Shown: one piece after another, positions 1 to 6,100 of the stretch
Position numbering within the stretch: position 1 is the first letter of the stretch
Layout of the letters: every line of letters starts with the position of its first letter
Source of the DNA: an uncultured Bacteroidales bacterium
Lineage (GTDB): Bacteria; Bacteroidota; Bacteroidia; Bacteroidales; Lentimicrobiaceae
DNA length: 9,006 bases
Reading direction: 5' to 3'
Assembly: GCA_937894795.1 (NCBI GenBank)
Contig: CALCQV010000149.1
Coordinates: 1 to 9,006, forward strand
Made by a program: the position numbers and the translations under genes
The notes under the pieces: generated by a model
What the model was told of the DNA's origin: nothing
The model's input: the letters and a program-made list of their open reading frames with translations, nothing else
Database searches by the model: none

Positions 1-318
1 GGCCATATTTTCCTGGGAGTTTCCGCGGGAGGCATGTGCATTATTTACAAGGATATCAACAGAACCGAAATGGGCAATGATATCGGTGAAAAAGCGTTTG
101 ATGCTATCGGAGTCAGTGACATCAATTTCTCTGAAATGCAGGGATTCACATTCCAATGATGAGAATGCTGCAAAAAAACGGTCGACCGACCTGCCGGCGA
201 CGATGACTGTGGCGTTGGCGGCCAGCAGGGCACGTACCATGGCACTGCCAAGATGTCCATATCCTCCGGTAACGATGGCAACTTTGCCCTGCAAATCGAA
301 TAACTTATTCATGTTCAT
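1..318 (-). CDS. Short-chain dehydrogenase/reductase (SDR), partial, runs off the left edge
   Basis: The first 106 codons of a classical SDR are present; the C-terminal part, with the expected YxxxK active site, lies outside the window. Seen: a Rossmann start LQGKVAIVTGGYGHLG (about residues 9-24) with the dinucleotide-binding glycine motif TGGYGHLG, AGR at 41-43 at the end of beta2, an acidic IDVTD at 65-69 typical of adenine binding, and VDILVNNAH at 88-95 (the NNAG-type motif). The chosen ATG at 316-318 overlaps the stop of the upstream aldo/keto reductase as ATGA; a second in-frame ATG two codons later (310-312) is an alternative. No clear Shine-Dalgarno sequence precedes either. It is the last visible gene of the pse operon. 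By family knowledge, SDRs of this look (PtmA-like) occur in clusters for nonulosonic acids and flagellin glycans, where they are thought to reduce or oxidise a sugar intermediate; the substrate here is unknown. Confidence 0.88.
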   Translation of the reverse strand, partial: MNMNKLFDLQGKVAIVTGGYGHLGSAMVRALLAANATVIVAGRSVDRFFAAFSSLECESLHFREIDVTDSDSIKRFFTDIIAHFGSVDILVNNAHASRGNSQENMA

Positions 319-1154
319 GATGGCCAGGTGGATGGGGTTAATATTTCATGGCTTATTTGTTGATTCAATAATGGCAATGAGCCGGCTGATTCAGGCATTT
401 GCAGATTGGCAATAAGTTGATCAAGTGTATTCACGCCAAAAATGACTTTATCAATAAAGGGTTGCCGCAGACAATAGTGCAACAGCATTCCGGGCAGCGC
501 ATCACCATAGGATTGCAGATGTAAAATTAACGATTTTACCTCATTGAAAAAAGGGGGCAAATTCAGCGGATTGGTAAAAAAAAGGCCCTGAAGGAAAGGA
601 GAGCGGGTATGTACTTCACATCCTGCCGAATGCAGGGCCGTTAAGCGGGCAACAAAGCGATTGTCGAAGTAATTGAAAGGCACCTGCACCAGATCGGGCA
701 TATACCCGGTATCAAGCACGGCATCAGCCTCATCAGTGGTGTTGAAAGAGAAACCTGCCTTTTGAATGATCTTATCATGTTTCAATTTCATCAAGGTATC
801 CCAATAGGCAGGATGGCTCACTATGCTGAGAGGCCGGTGGGCAAGCAGTCCATAAAGGCTGTCGACCTTTAAACGTTTCAATGATTGCTCCACCTGGGCT
901 TCAATAGTAAGATTGCCATCGGGCGGCAGGAACTTTGACACCACCCTGAAATGATTCACCCCTGCATTGCCCAGCACCTCTTCACTCAACCCGTAACCAT
1001 AGGCCGTATCGAGCAGGTCAACACCGGCAGTGTGAGCATACTGCAGCAGCCTGACAACCTCTCCGGGTGAAGTGATTCCATTGCTATTGCTAATGCCGTA
1101 AGCCATTCCGAACTGCACGGTACCCAGTCCTATTTTATGTATGAGGGAGTTCAT
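315..1154 (-). CDS. Aldo/keto reductase in the pse operon
   Basis: A 279-residue single-domain TIM-barrel oxidoreductase of the NAD(P)H-dependent aldo/keto reductase superfamily. The N-terminus HKIGLGTVQFGMAYG (6-20) is the usual first strand. The catalytic tetrad can be placed at Asp49 and Tyr54 (in DTAYGYG), Lys74 (VVSK) and His106 (LLAH). The C-terminal half holds VQVPFNYFD (about 157-165) and IFGVNTLDQL (about 239-248), matching the SxxNxF and cofactor-binding segments of the family. Length is slightly short compared with typical 300-330-residue members. Its ATG shares one base with the pseC stop (TAATG at 1152-1156), and its own stop overlaps the SDR start, so it is very probably translated together with both. 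It is not a canonical pseudaminic acid enzyme; by inference it reduces a keto group on a nucleotide-sugar or nonulosonic intermediate. Substrate and gene name cannot be assigned from sequence alone. Confidence 0.9.
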   Translation of the reverse strand: MNSLIHKIGLGTVQFGMAYGISNSNGITSPGEVVRLLQYAHTAGVDLLDTAYGYGLSEEVLGNAGVNHFRVVSKFLPPDGNLTIEAQVEQSLKRLKVDSLYGLLAHRPLSIVSHPAYWDTLMKLKHDKIIQKAGFSFNTTDEADAVLDTGYMPDLVQVPFNYFDNRFVARLTALHSAGCEVHTRSPFLQGLFFTNPLNLPPFFNEVKSLILHLQSYGDALPGMLLHYCLRQPFIDKVIFGVNTLDQLIANLQMPESAGSLPLLNQQISHEILTPSTWPS

Positions 1155-2395
1155 TATTCATGATTATGATAGAATGCATCAATTTTATCGATTACATACT
1201 GCTGTTGTTCATCGGTAAGAGTAGGGTAAATGGGCAGACTGATACAATGACGGTAGTACTTCTCAGCATTTGGCAGATCGCCCTCTTTCCAGCCAAAGCC
1301 GCGGTAATAGGGCATCAGGTGTGCCGGGATATAATGTATCTGGGCAAGTATGTTGTTGGCACGCAGATATTTGAATAGTCCTAAGCGGTTTTCGGCTTCA
1401 ACCACATAAAGGTGATAGGCATGTCCGTCAACAACACCCGATTGGCCAATGATATAGGGTTTATTCATGAAAGCCCGGTTGTAGACGGCGGCGATGTTTC
1501 TTCTTTTGGCAAGGCCCTCATCGGCACGAAGGAGTTGACTGCTGCCCAGTGCTGCCTGGAAATCAGTGATACGGTAGTTAAAGCCCAGCTGTTGCATTTC
1601 CATATACCAGGCGGGGTAATCGGTTCTCAGTTCGCGGTTGCCGGTTTCTGCTCCTGTATTTATGCTCTCCGGCTCAATACCTTCGGCAAATTCTATACTA
1701 TTTGTGTATTTATCGTCGCCCTTGGTAATACCATGTGAGCGGAGCCTGTTGAGTTCCTTATAGAGCTCCGGATCGTTGGTAGTAACCATGCCGCCTTCAC
1801 CACAGGCAATATGTTTAACAGGGTGGAAGGAGAAGATGGCAAGTTCAGCAAAGTTACCGTTGCCACAGAACTGCTTTTGTGAGTGGGAGTCAGTAAAGTA
1901 ACCACCGGGTGCATGACAGGCATCTTCAATAATCCAGAGGCCATATTCATCGGCAAGCGCGCGGAAGGCTTCAAGGTTTACAGCATTACCGGCAAAATCA
2001 ACCGGTATGATTCCTTTATAGGTGCCTTTGGGAGAAGCTTCAAGCAGTTTTCTCACCGAGTAGATGCTGAGGAGATATGTTTGCGGGTCTATGTCGGCAA
2101 AAACGACTTCCCCTCCGCAGAATCTGACGCAATTGGCAGAGGCCACAAAGGTTATGGGAGTAGTGATTACTTTATCGCCCGGCTTTACATTCAATGCCAA
2201 TGCGCTGATATGCAGTGCGGCGGTGCCATTGGAGACTGCCACTGCATATTTGCAGCCAATATAACGGGCAAAATTCTCTTCAAACTCTTTTATTCTGGGG
2301 CCCTGGGTGAGGTAGTCAGATTGCAGTGTTTCCACTACAACCCGGATGTCGTCGTCAGTGATATGCTGACGTCCATATGGAATAGGTTTCTGCAT
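1154..2395 (-). CDS. pseC: UDP-4-amino-4,6-dideoxy-N-acetyl-beta-L-altrosamine transaminase
   Basis: A 413-residue PLP-dependent sugar aminotransferase of the DegT/DnrJ/EryC1 family, PseC type. The family reaction transfers an amino group from glutamate to C4 of the PseB product, giving UDP-4-amino-4,6-dideoxy-beta-L-AltNAc. Seen: the PseC-like opening IPYGRQHITDDDI (5-17) and SDYLTQGPRIKEFE (26-39), SNGTAALH (55-62) for phosphate binding, TTPITFVASANC (78-89), Asp158 in IIEDACHAPGG as the pyridine-nitrogen ligand, and FSFHPVKHIACGEGG (188-202) with the Schiff-base lysine at Lys194. It is somewhat longer than the usual 380-390 residues; the extra length seems to lie around 224-262, a charged stretch before the QLGFNYRITD motif. 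Its ATG shares one base with the pseB stop (TGATG at 2393-2397). Order and overlap with pseB strongly support the assignment. A related LegC-type activity is possible but less likely next to an inverting PseB. Confidence 0.94.
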   Translation of the reverse strand: MQKPIPYGRQHITDDDIRVVVETLQSDYLTQGPRIKEFEENFARYIGCKYAVAVSNGTAALHISALALNVKPGDKVITTPITFVASANCVRFCGGEVVFADIDPQTYLLSIYSVRKLLEASPKGTYKGIIPVDFAGNAVNLEAFRALADEYGLWIIEDACHAPGGYFTDSHSQKQFCGNGNFAELAIFSFHPVKHIACGEGGMVTTNDPELYKELNRLRSHGITKGDDKYTNSIEFAEGIEPESINTGAETGNRELRTDYPAWYMEMQQLGFNYRITDFQAALGSSQLLRADEGLAKRRNIAAVYNRAFMNKPYIIGQSGVVDGHAYHLYVVEAENRLGLFKYLRANNILAQIHYIPAHLMPYYRGFGWKEGDLPNAEKYYRHCISLPIYPTLTDEQQQYVIDKIDAFYHNHE

Positions 2396-3408
2396 CAGAC
2401 GATCGGTTTAAAGTCGGGATCCACAAATTCTTTAATCAGTGCCTGCATCCCGGCAACATCAACCCATTGGCTGTTGGTGCCAGAGTTGTATTTAAAGCCC
2501 ACGGGTACCGGTTTGGCATTGAAGTGGCGCAGGTACTTTTCCTTATTGGCGTCGGTAGGCAGGATAGCATAATACCTGTCAAACTCAATGGTATTGTATG
2601 AATCGCTTTCTGTTATCATCTCCTCATGCAGCTTTTCGCCCGGGCGGATACCTATATCGGTCAGTTCAGCATTGGGAGCAATAGCCCTGGCAACCGTTTC
2701 GATTTTATAGGATGGAATTTTAGGGACAAAGAGTTCACCGCCGATGGCATTTTCAATTGCCCAGAGCACCATTTCCACACCATCCTCAAGGGAGATATTA
2801 AAACGTGTCATTTCACGGTGAGTGATTGGCAGCGGTCCGCCCTGTTGGGCCAGTTTCATAAAGAACGGAATGACAGAACCGCGGGAGCCCATCACATTTC
2901 CATACCTTACTACCGAGAAACGCAGGTCGCGGGAGCCTTTAATATTGTTGGCGGCAATGAATAACTTGTCGGAAACCAGCTTGGTGGCCCCGTACAGATT
3001 TATGGGAGCGGCAGCCTTATCAGTGGAAAGAGCCACTACTACCCGCACATTGGAGGTGAGCGCTGCATCTATTACATTTTGCGCTCCCCCGATATTTGTT
3101 TTTATGAACTCGTCAGGATTGTACTCCGCTGCAGGTACCTGTTTCAGGGCCGCGGCATGGATGATGACATCAATTCCTTCCATTGCCCTGCGGAGCCTTG
3201 CATTGTCGCGCACATCACCAATGAAAAACCTGACTTGCGGATATTTGTGATGTGGATATAACTGTGCCATCTCAAATTGCTTGAGTTCATCCCTGGAAAA
3301 GATCACCAGCCGCTTTACATCGGGATAGCGCTTCAGGATGGTTTCAACGAATTTCTTGCCAAATGAGCCGGTACCACCGGTTATAAGGATGGATTTATAA
3401 TTCAGCAT
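2395..3408 (-). CDS. pseB: UDP-N-acetylglucosamine 4,6-dehydratase (inverting)
   Basis: A 337-residue soluble extended SDR of the PseB/FlaA1 type. The family reaction takes UDP-GlcNAc to UDP-2-acetamido-2,6-dideoxy-beta-L-arabino-hex-4-ulose, combining C4 oxidation, C6 dehydration and C5 inversion: the first step to pseudaminic acid. Seen: the NADP-binding motif ILITGGTGSFGKKF (7-20), IFSRDELKQ (36-44), GDVRD (64-68), HAAALKQVPAAE (84-95), catalytic STDKA (128-132) with Asp130 and Lys131, YGATK (Tyr139, Lys143), RYGNVMGSRGSVIPFF (about 168-183) and IRPGEKLHEEM (about 253-263). These residues sit at positions very close to those of the characterised FlaA1 enzyme, and the length matches the short soluble form, not the membrane-bound form encoded at 6478. 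It is the first gene of the minus-strand operon. A -7 promoter box lies about 24 bases upstream of the ATG, so the leader is very short. Confidence 0.95.
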   Translation of the reverse strand: MLNYKSILITGGTGSFGKKFVETILKRYPDVKRLVIFSRDELKQFEMAQLYPHHKYPQVRFFIGDVRDNARLRRAMEGIDVIIHAAALKQVPAAEYNPDEFIKTNIGGAQNVIDAALTSNVRVVVALSTDKAAAPINLYGATKLVSDKLFIAANNIKGSRDLRFSVVRYGNVMGSRGSVIPFFMKLAQQGGPLPITHREMTRFNISLEDGVEMVLWAIENAIGGELFVPKIPSYKIETVARAIAPNAELTDIGIRPGEKLHEEMITESDSYNTIEFDRYYAILPTDANKEKYLRHFNAKPVPVGFKYNSGTNSQWVDVAGMQALIKEFVDPDFKPIV

Positions 3409-3431
3409 AACGGTATATTTATTACAGGTAA

Positions 3432-3439
3432 CAAAAGTA
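3432..3439 (-). promoter_or_regulatory. Bacteroidetes -7 promoter box for the pse operon
   Basis: The minus strand reads TACTTTTG here, an exact match to the phylum's TAnnTTTG -7 element. It lies between the terminator of the upstream gene and the pseB start at 3408, predicting a leader of only about 15-20 bases. No TTG occurs at 17-23 bases upstream (the best is CTG at 3458-3460, inside the terminator hairpin), so the -33 element is weak or absent. This is the only TAnnTTTG match in the gap on this strand. Confidence 0.5.
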
Positions 3440-3442
3440 AAT

Positions 3443-3470
3443 AAAAAAAAGAGCCCGCAGGCTCCTTTTT
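3443..3470 (-). terminator. Intrinsic terminator after the T9SS protein gene
   Basis: A hairpin with stem GAGCC (3451-3455) and GGCTC (3460-3464), tetraloop CGCA, is flanked by eight A on the left (3443-3450) and CTTTTT on the right. Read on the minus strand this is a GC-rich hairpin followed by eight U, placed about 70 bases past the stop codon of the 726-residue gene. The flanking A and T tracts can extend the stem, and a weaker function on the plus strand is possible, although no plus-strand gene ends here. It separates the secreted-protein gene from the pse operon. Confidence 0.85.
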
Positions 3471-3537
3471 GATCAATGCTTGTTGTTGGTTATATGCATT
3501 GCAAAACATCACGGAGGAGTTTGCCCTGCATAAAGTG

Positions 3538-5718
3538 TTATTTTATTATAAGACGTGTACCAAAGGTTTGGTTTGCAGTAACTATTTTAATCAGGTAGTA
3601 ACCTGTTGGCAGCTCATCAATAGAGAGGCGGGCAGCAGGATTGATTACTGATTTTACGAGGTTGCCCTGTAAAGTGCGGAATTCAATCTTTTCTATGCCG
3701 GTTCCATTAATATTGATGAATGATGATGCCGGGTTTGGATAGATTCGGTAAGAGGATGCTTCAATGGGGCTGATTCCGGTTACCAGGCCTACCTGGATTT
3801 CAATGTCGGCGCCATTAACGGTGGCAGTGCCAACAACGGTATCGTTGAATTCAGCAGTTACCGAATAGGGGTATTCACCATCTTCCAGATCAATGGTGGC
3901 AATACCTGCAGCGTCAGTCAACAGGGTGGTGTCGGCAATGGCTACGGTCGCTCCTTCAATGGGCTCACCATCACTGGTCACCATGAAAGTAACGGTGTAT
4001 TCGTAAACCGGAATGATGGCTGTGAGGACTACGTTTTCTGTTACTGGACCATCAACAACGGTTACGGTGCCTGAACCCGGTTCATAACCTTCTTTAGTGA
4101 CAGCATAGTCGTAAGTGCCCGGCAGAATGCCAATAGTGGCTTCACCACCGGCATTGGTTGTAATTTCGAAACCGCCTACATTAATGGCTGCTCCGGCTAT
4201 TGGCAGGGTGCCATCAGTAACATTGAAGGTCAGGGTATAAACGGCGTCATAAAGAATTACAGGAACGGTAAGAGGAGTTCCGGCGAGGATAAAGGAGGAG
4301 GAAGTGCTTGAATAACCTTCAAGTGAAGCTTCAAAATCCCACTCACCCTGCATCATCATTATGGAGGCAACACCCTCGGCATCCGTTACCAGGGGAGTAT
4401 CCATACCTTCAATCTGTATGGTTACGTTTGATAATGGATTGGAGAGCATATCAGTTACCTCAAAAGTCACGGTTTGTGAAGCCGGCATAAAGTTCACAAG
4501 TCCGAGTGTTGAAATGTCGGGCTGGTGTACTATCACCTGCTCAATGGAGGCTGCGTCCTGTACGGCAACATTCCAGAAGTTGCCCATGGCATATTGTTCC
4601 ACAGGGCCGTTGTTGTACAGGTCATAGAGGATACCGTTGTTGCCGTTATCGGCAAATATGTTAAGACCGGGATTATAATTGGCCGGATCATTGTTACCCA
4701 TGTTCACAACCGGGTAGCCGATGATGGTGATACCCCACAGGTGGCCGGAGATGGTGTTACCGGTAACCATAACGTGCTGGTAAGCAGACGAAGAAGAGGC
4801 TGTGAGGTTGATACCTGAACCGCCGAGGTCAGGGTTGCCCTGGATATTGTTGTCAGTTAAGGTATTGTGACGAATCCATGCGTTCATACCGCTGCCCGTG
4901 ACGGTGATACCATAGCGGTTGCTGACAACCACATTGGAATCAATAACCACGTCGCCGTCCACACCCAACAGTGAGGAATAAGCTATACCACCTGAATTGG
5001 TGAAGCCATTACCGATAACCGTATTGCCGATAATATAGGAAGTTCCTCCCGCACCGGCAGGGCCAAGATTGATTTGAGGACGGTTAGAGTTCTCAGTGGT
5101 ATTGCCGAACAGATAGTTGTTACGGAAAATGATAGGACTGTCGACATTTGAACCGGAGGCAATGGCGCCGCGCTGGTTTGAAATGAAGTTACAGTTTTTA
5201 ACTTCGGCAGGACCGATGATGTCGAGAACAGCAGCCGACGCCATGGAGCCTGAAGTGCTTCCTGATTTGTAATAGTTGTGGCGGAAGGTGCTTCCTTCAA
5301 CATAGATAGTGCCGCCACTGTTGAATTTCAAACCACCCCCATATTCAATGGTGGCATTGTGGATAAAGGTTTCGTGTCCTTCATAAAAGCGGAAACCCCT
5401 CCATTTGGTGGTTGAAAGTGAATCAAGAGCCGTAAACAGAACCTGTTGAGGGGGATCAATGGTTAATTTGCCATAAGAATAGATGTACGACAAATCATGA
5501 AGTACGATAGTGCTATTCTGGAGAATTTCCAAAGTATCGCCTGCTGACAGGGTAATGTTTCCGTTGATCTCATAGTGATCACCATTGACAAAAACCACAC
5601 CGGCTGAATTATTGACAAGACTGTCGAGGTCCCATCTTACTCCTGTACCGGGGGTAACGAATTGTGCTTGCGCAAACATGGCTAATGCTACAAGCATGGT
5701 AGTAAAGAAATGTTTCAT
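3538..5718 (-). CDS. Secreted T9SS cargo protein with beta-helix and three PEGA/CarboxypepD_reg-like repeats
   Basis: A 726-residue exported protein. Residues 1-18 form a signal peptide ending AQA, with predicted cleavage before Gln19, fitting the Bacteroidetes pattern of N-terminal Gln (later pyroglutamate) in exported proteins. Residues about 100-410 are rich in short Asn/Gly-containing strands such as VKNCNFISN, IIGNTVIGNG, VIDSNVVVSNRYGI and VTGNTISGHLWGI, spaced about 20-30 residues apart: a right-handed parallel beta-helix (PbH1/NosD-like). Three beta-sandwich repeats follow at about 416-491, 493-568 and 574-647; each has a (T/S)(D/N)A-G-A(S/T)I core, and the first two end in an EGY motif. 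Residues about 651-726 are a T9SS type A sorting domain with YRIYPNPAS (657-665), LPTGYYLIKI (703-712) and terminal RLIIK. T9SS exports such proteins to the cell surface or medium and removes this domain. The biological role (adhesin, glycan binding or matrix protein) cannot be told. It is monocistronic: a terminator follows and pseB has its own -7 box. Confidence 0.92.
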   Translation of the reverse strand: MKHFFTTMLVALAMFAQAQFVTPGTGVRWDLDSLVNNSAGVVFVNGDHYEINGNITLSAGDTLEILQNSTIVLHDLSYIYSYGKLTIDPPQQVLFTALDSLSTTKWRGFRFYEGHETFIHNATIEYGGGLKFNSGGTIYVEGSTFRHNYYKSGSTSGSMASAAVLDIIGPAEVKNCNFISNQRGAIASGSNVDSPIIFRNNYLFGNTTENSNRPQINLGPAGAGGTSYIIGNTVIGNGFTNSGGIAYSSLLGVDGDVVIDSNVVVSNRYGITVTGSGMNAWIRHNTLTDNNIQGNPDLGGSGINLTASSSSAYQHVMVTGNTISGHLWGITIIGYPVVNMGNNDPANYNPGLNIFADNGNNGILYDLYNNGPVEQYAMGNFWNVAVQDAASIEQVIVHQPDISTLGLVNFMPASQTVTFEVTDMLSNPLSNVTIQIEGMDTPLVTDAEGVASIMMMQGEWDFEASLEGYSSTSSSFILAGTPLTVPVILYDAVYTLTFNVTDGTLPIAGAAINVGGFEITTNAGGEATIGILPGTYDYAVTKEGYEPGSGTVTVVDGPVTENVVLTAIIPVYEYTVTFMVTSDGEPIEGATVAIADTTLLTDAAGIATIDLEDGEYPYSVTAEFNDTVVGTATVNGADIEIQVGLVTGISPIEASSYRIYPNPASSFININGTGIEKIEFRTLQGNLVKSVINPAARLSIDELPTGYYLIKIVTANQTFGTRLIIK

Positions 5719-5764
5719 GATAATATAGAAATTTAGTTTATGAATTTCGTATCAAGGTCAATCA

Positions 5765-5792
5765 GGCATTATAGTACATGCGATATAATGCC
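5765..5792. repeat. Perfect 9-bp inverted repeat upstream of the T9SS gene
   Basis: GGCATTATA at 5765-5773 is matched by TATAATGCC at 5784-5792, separated by ten bases. It sits 47 bases upstream of the ATG at 5718. If the -7 box at 5876-5883 is used, it would form a hairpin in the leader RNA of the secreted-protein gene; otherwise it could be a dimeric operator. No T-tract follows on either strand, so it is not a terminator. Confidence 0.6.
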
Positions 5793-5875
5793 ATGGTTTG
5801 TAAAATAAAATCAAGTGTTATTATAGCTTATACAAGCAAGTTTAGTTTAATAAGAAAAATGATTATCCCGGATTG

Positions 5876-5883
5876 CAAAGATA
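5876..5883 (-). promoter_or_regulatory. Candidate -7 promoter box for the T9SS protein gene
   Basis: The minus strand reads TATCTTTG, an exact TAnnTTTG match and the only one upstream of the ATG at 5718 on this strand within the region. It predicts transcription starting near 5869 and a leader of about 150 bases that includes the 5765-5792 hairpin. There is no TTG at 17-23 bases upstream; CTG at 5904-5906 is the nearest. An exact 8-base match in AT-rich DNA can be chance, so confidence is moderate. Confidence 0.4.
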
Positions 5884-5945
5884 CAAAACATTATAGTAAA
5901 AAACAGACCGGAAAAAGGCGACAAAAAAGAGGGGGTCAGGACAAA

Positions 5946-5987
5946 CGTACGGTTCTATTTATCCAGCGTACGGTTTGAGTTATCAGG
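5946..5987. repeat. Two direct repeats with exact 21-bp period (possible operator)
   Basis: CGTACGGTT occurs at 5946-5954 and again at 5967-5975. The two 21-base units agree at 16 of 21 positions, including TTATC further along each unit. A degenerate third copy starting CGTAGG follows at 5988, again exactly 21 bases on. Two helical turns between copies would place a bound protein on the same DNA face. The second unit covers the TTTG of the candidate plus-strand promoter, so this looks like an activator or repressor site for the operon starting at 6101. Confidence 0.55.
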
Positions 5988-6001
5988 CGTAGGTATCTTT
6001 T
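5974..6001 (+). promoter_or_regulatory. Candidate promoter of the 119-aa/CapD-like operon
   Basis: TTTG at 5974-5977 matches the Bacteroidetes -33 element, and TATCTTTT at 5994-6001 matches seven of eight positions of TAnnTTTG, with 16 bases between. Transcription would start near 6008, giving a leader of about 93 bases that contains the nested inverted repeat at 6030-6092. Another near match, TATATTTA at 6016-6023, lacks a TTG at the right distance and is less likely. Confidence 0.35.
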
Positions 6002-6029
6002 TGCAAAAACTGATTTATATTTACGATCG

Positions 6030-6092
6030 TCGGTAAGCATAATATTTAACCATTTTAATCTGCAGGGGGGCTGCAAAAAAAATGCTTACCGA
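6030..6092 (+). promoter_or_regulatory. Structured leader: 11-bp inverted repeat enclosing a hairpin
   Basis: TCGGTAAGCAT at 6030-6040 pairs perfectly with ATGCTTACCGA at 6082-6092. The 41 bases between them include a second hairpin, TGCAG (6061-6065) with CTGCA (6071-6075) around a loop of five G, followed by an A-tract. The outer stem ends eight bases before the ATG at 6101. As RNA it would hold the start region close to a long stem; as DNA it could be an operator. No U-tract follows on the plus strand, so it is not a simple terminator. It matches no riboswitch class I recognise. Confidence 0.55.
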
Positions 6093-6100
6093 TATATTCT

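Larger units (their letters stand above)
5719..6100. other. Divergent regulatory region between the T9SS gene and the plus-strand glycan operon
   Basis: These 382 bases hold no convincing gene. They are AT-rich and contain several A-tracts and one G-rich stretch. Signals recognised inside: an inverted repeat (5765-5792), a minus-strand -7 box (5876-5883), direct repeats with 21-bp period (5946-5987), a candidate plus-strand promoter (5974-6001) and a nested inverted repeat (6030-6092). A 66-codon open frame at 5778-5978 on the plus strand has low-complexity Lys/Arg-rich content and no family features, and is regarded as chance. Confidence 0.7.

Noticed and set aside
45..281. A 78-codon minus-strand open frame near the left edge
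   Set aside because: It is out of frame with the SDR coding sequence that spans the same bases and shows clear Rossmann motifs.
1883..2572. A 229-codon open frame on the plus strand opposite pseC and pseB
   Set aside because: It lies antisense to two strongly recognised genes, crosses their junction, and its translation shows no family features; it is a shadow of their codon pattern.
5778..5978. A 66-codon plus-strand open frame in the divergent intergenic region
   Set aside because: Lys/Arg-rich, no motif, overlaps the candidate regulatory repeats and a -7 box, and has no promoter of its own.
6030..6092. An invertible promoter (inverton) of the Bacteroides capsule type
   Set aside because: The inverted repeats are short (11 bp), the spacer is only 41 bases and has no TAnnTTTG match on either strand; no invertase gene is in view.
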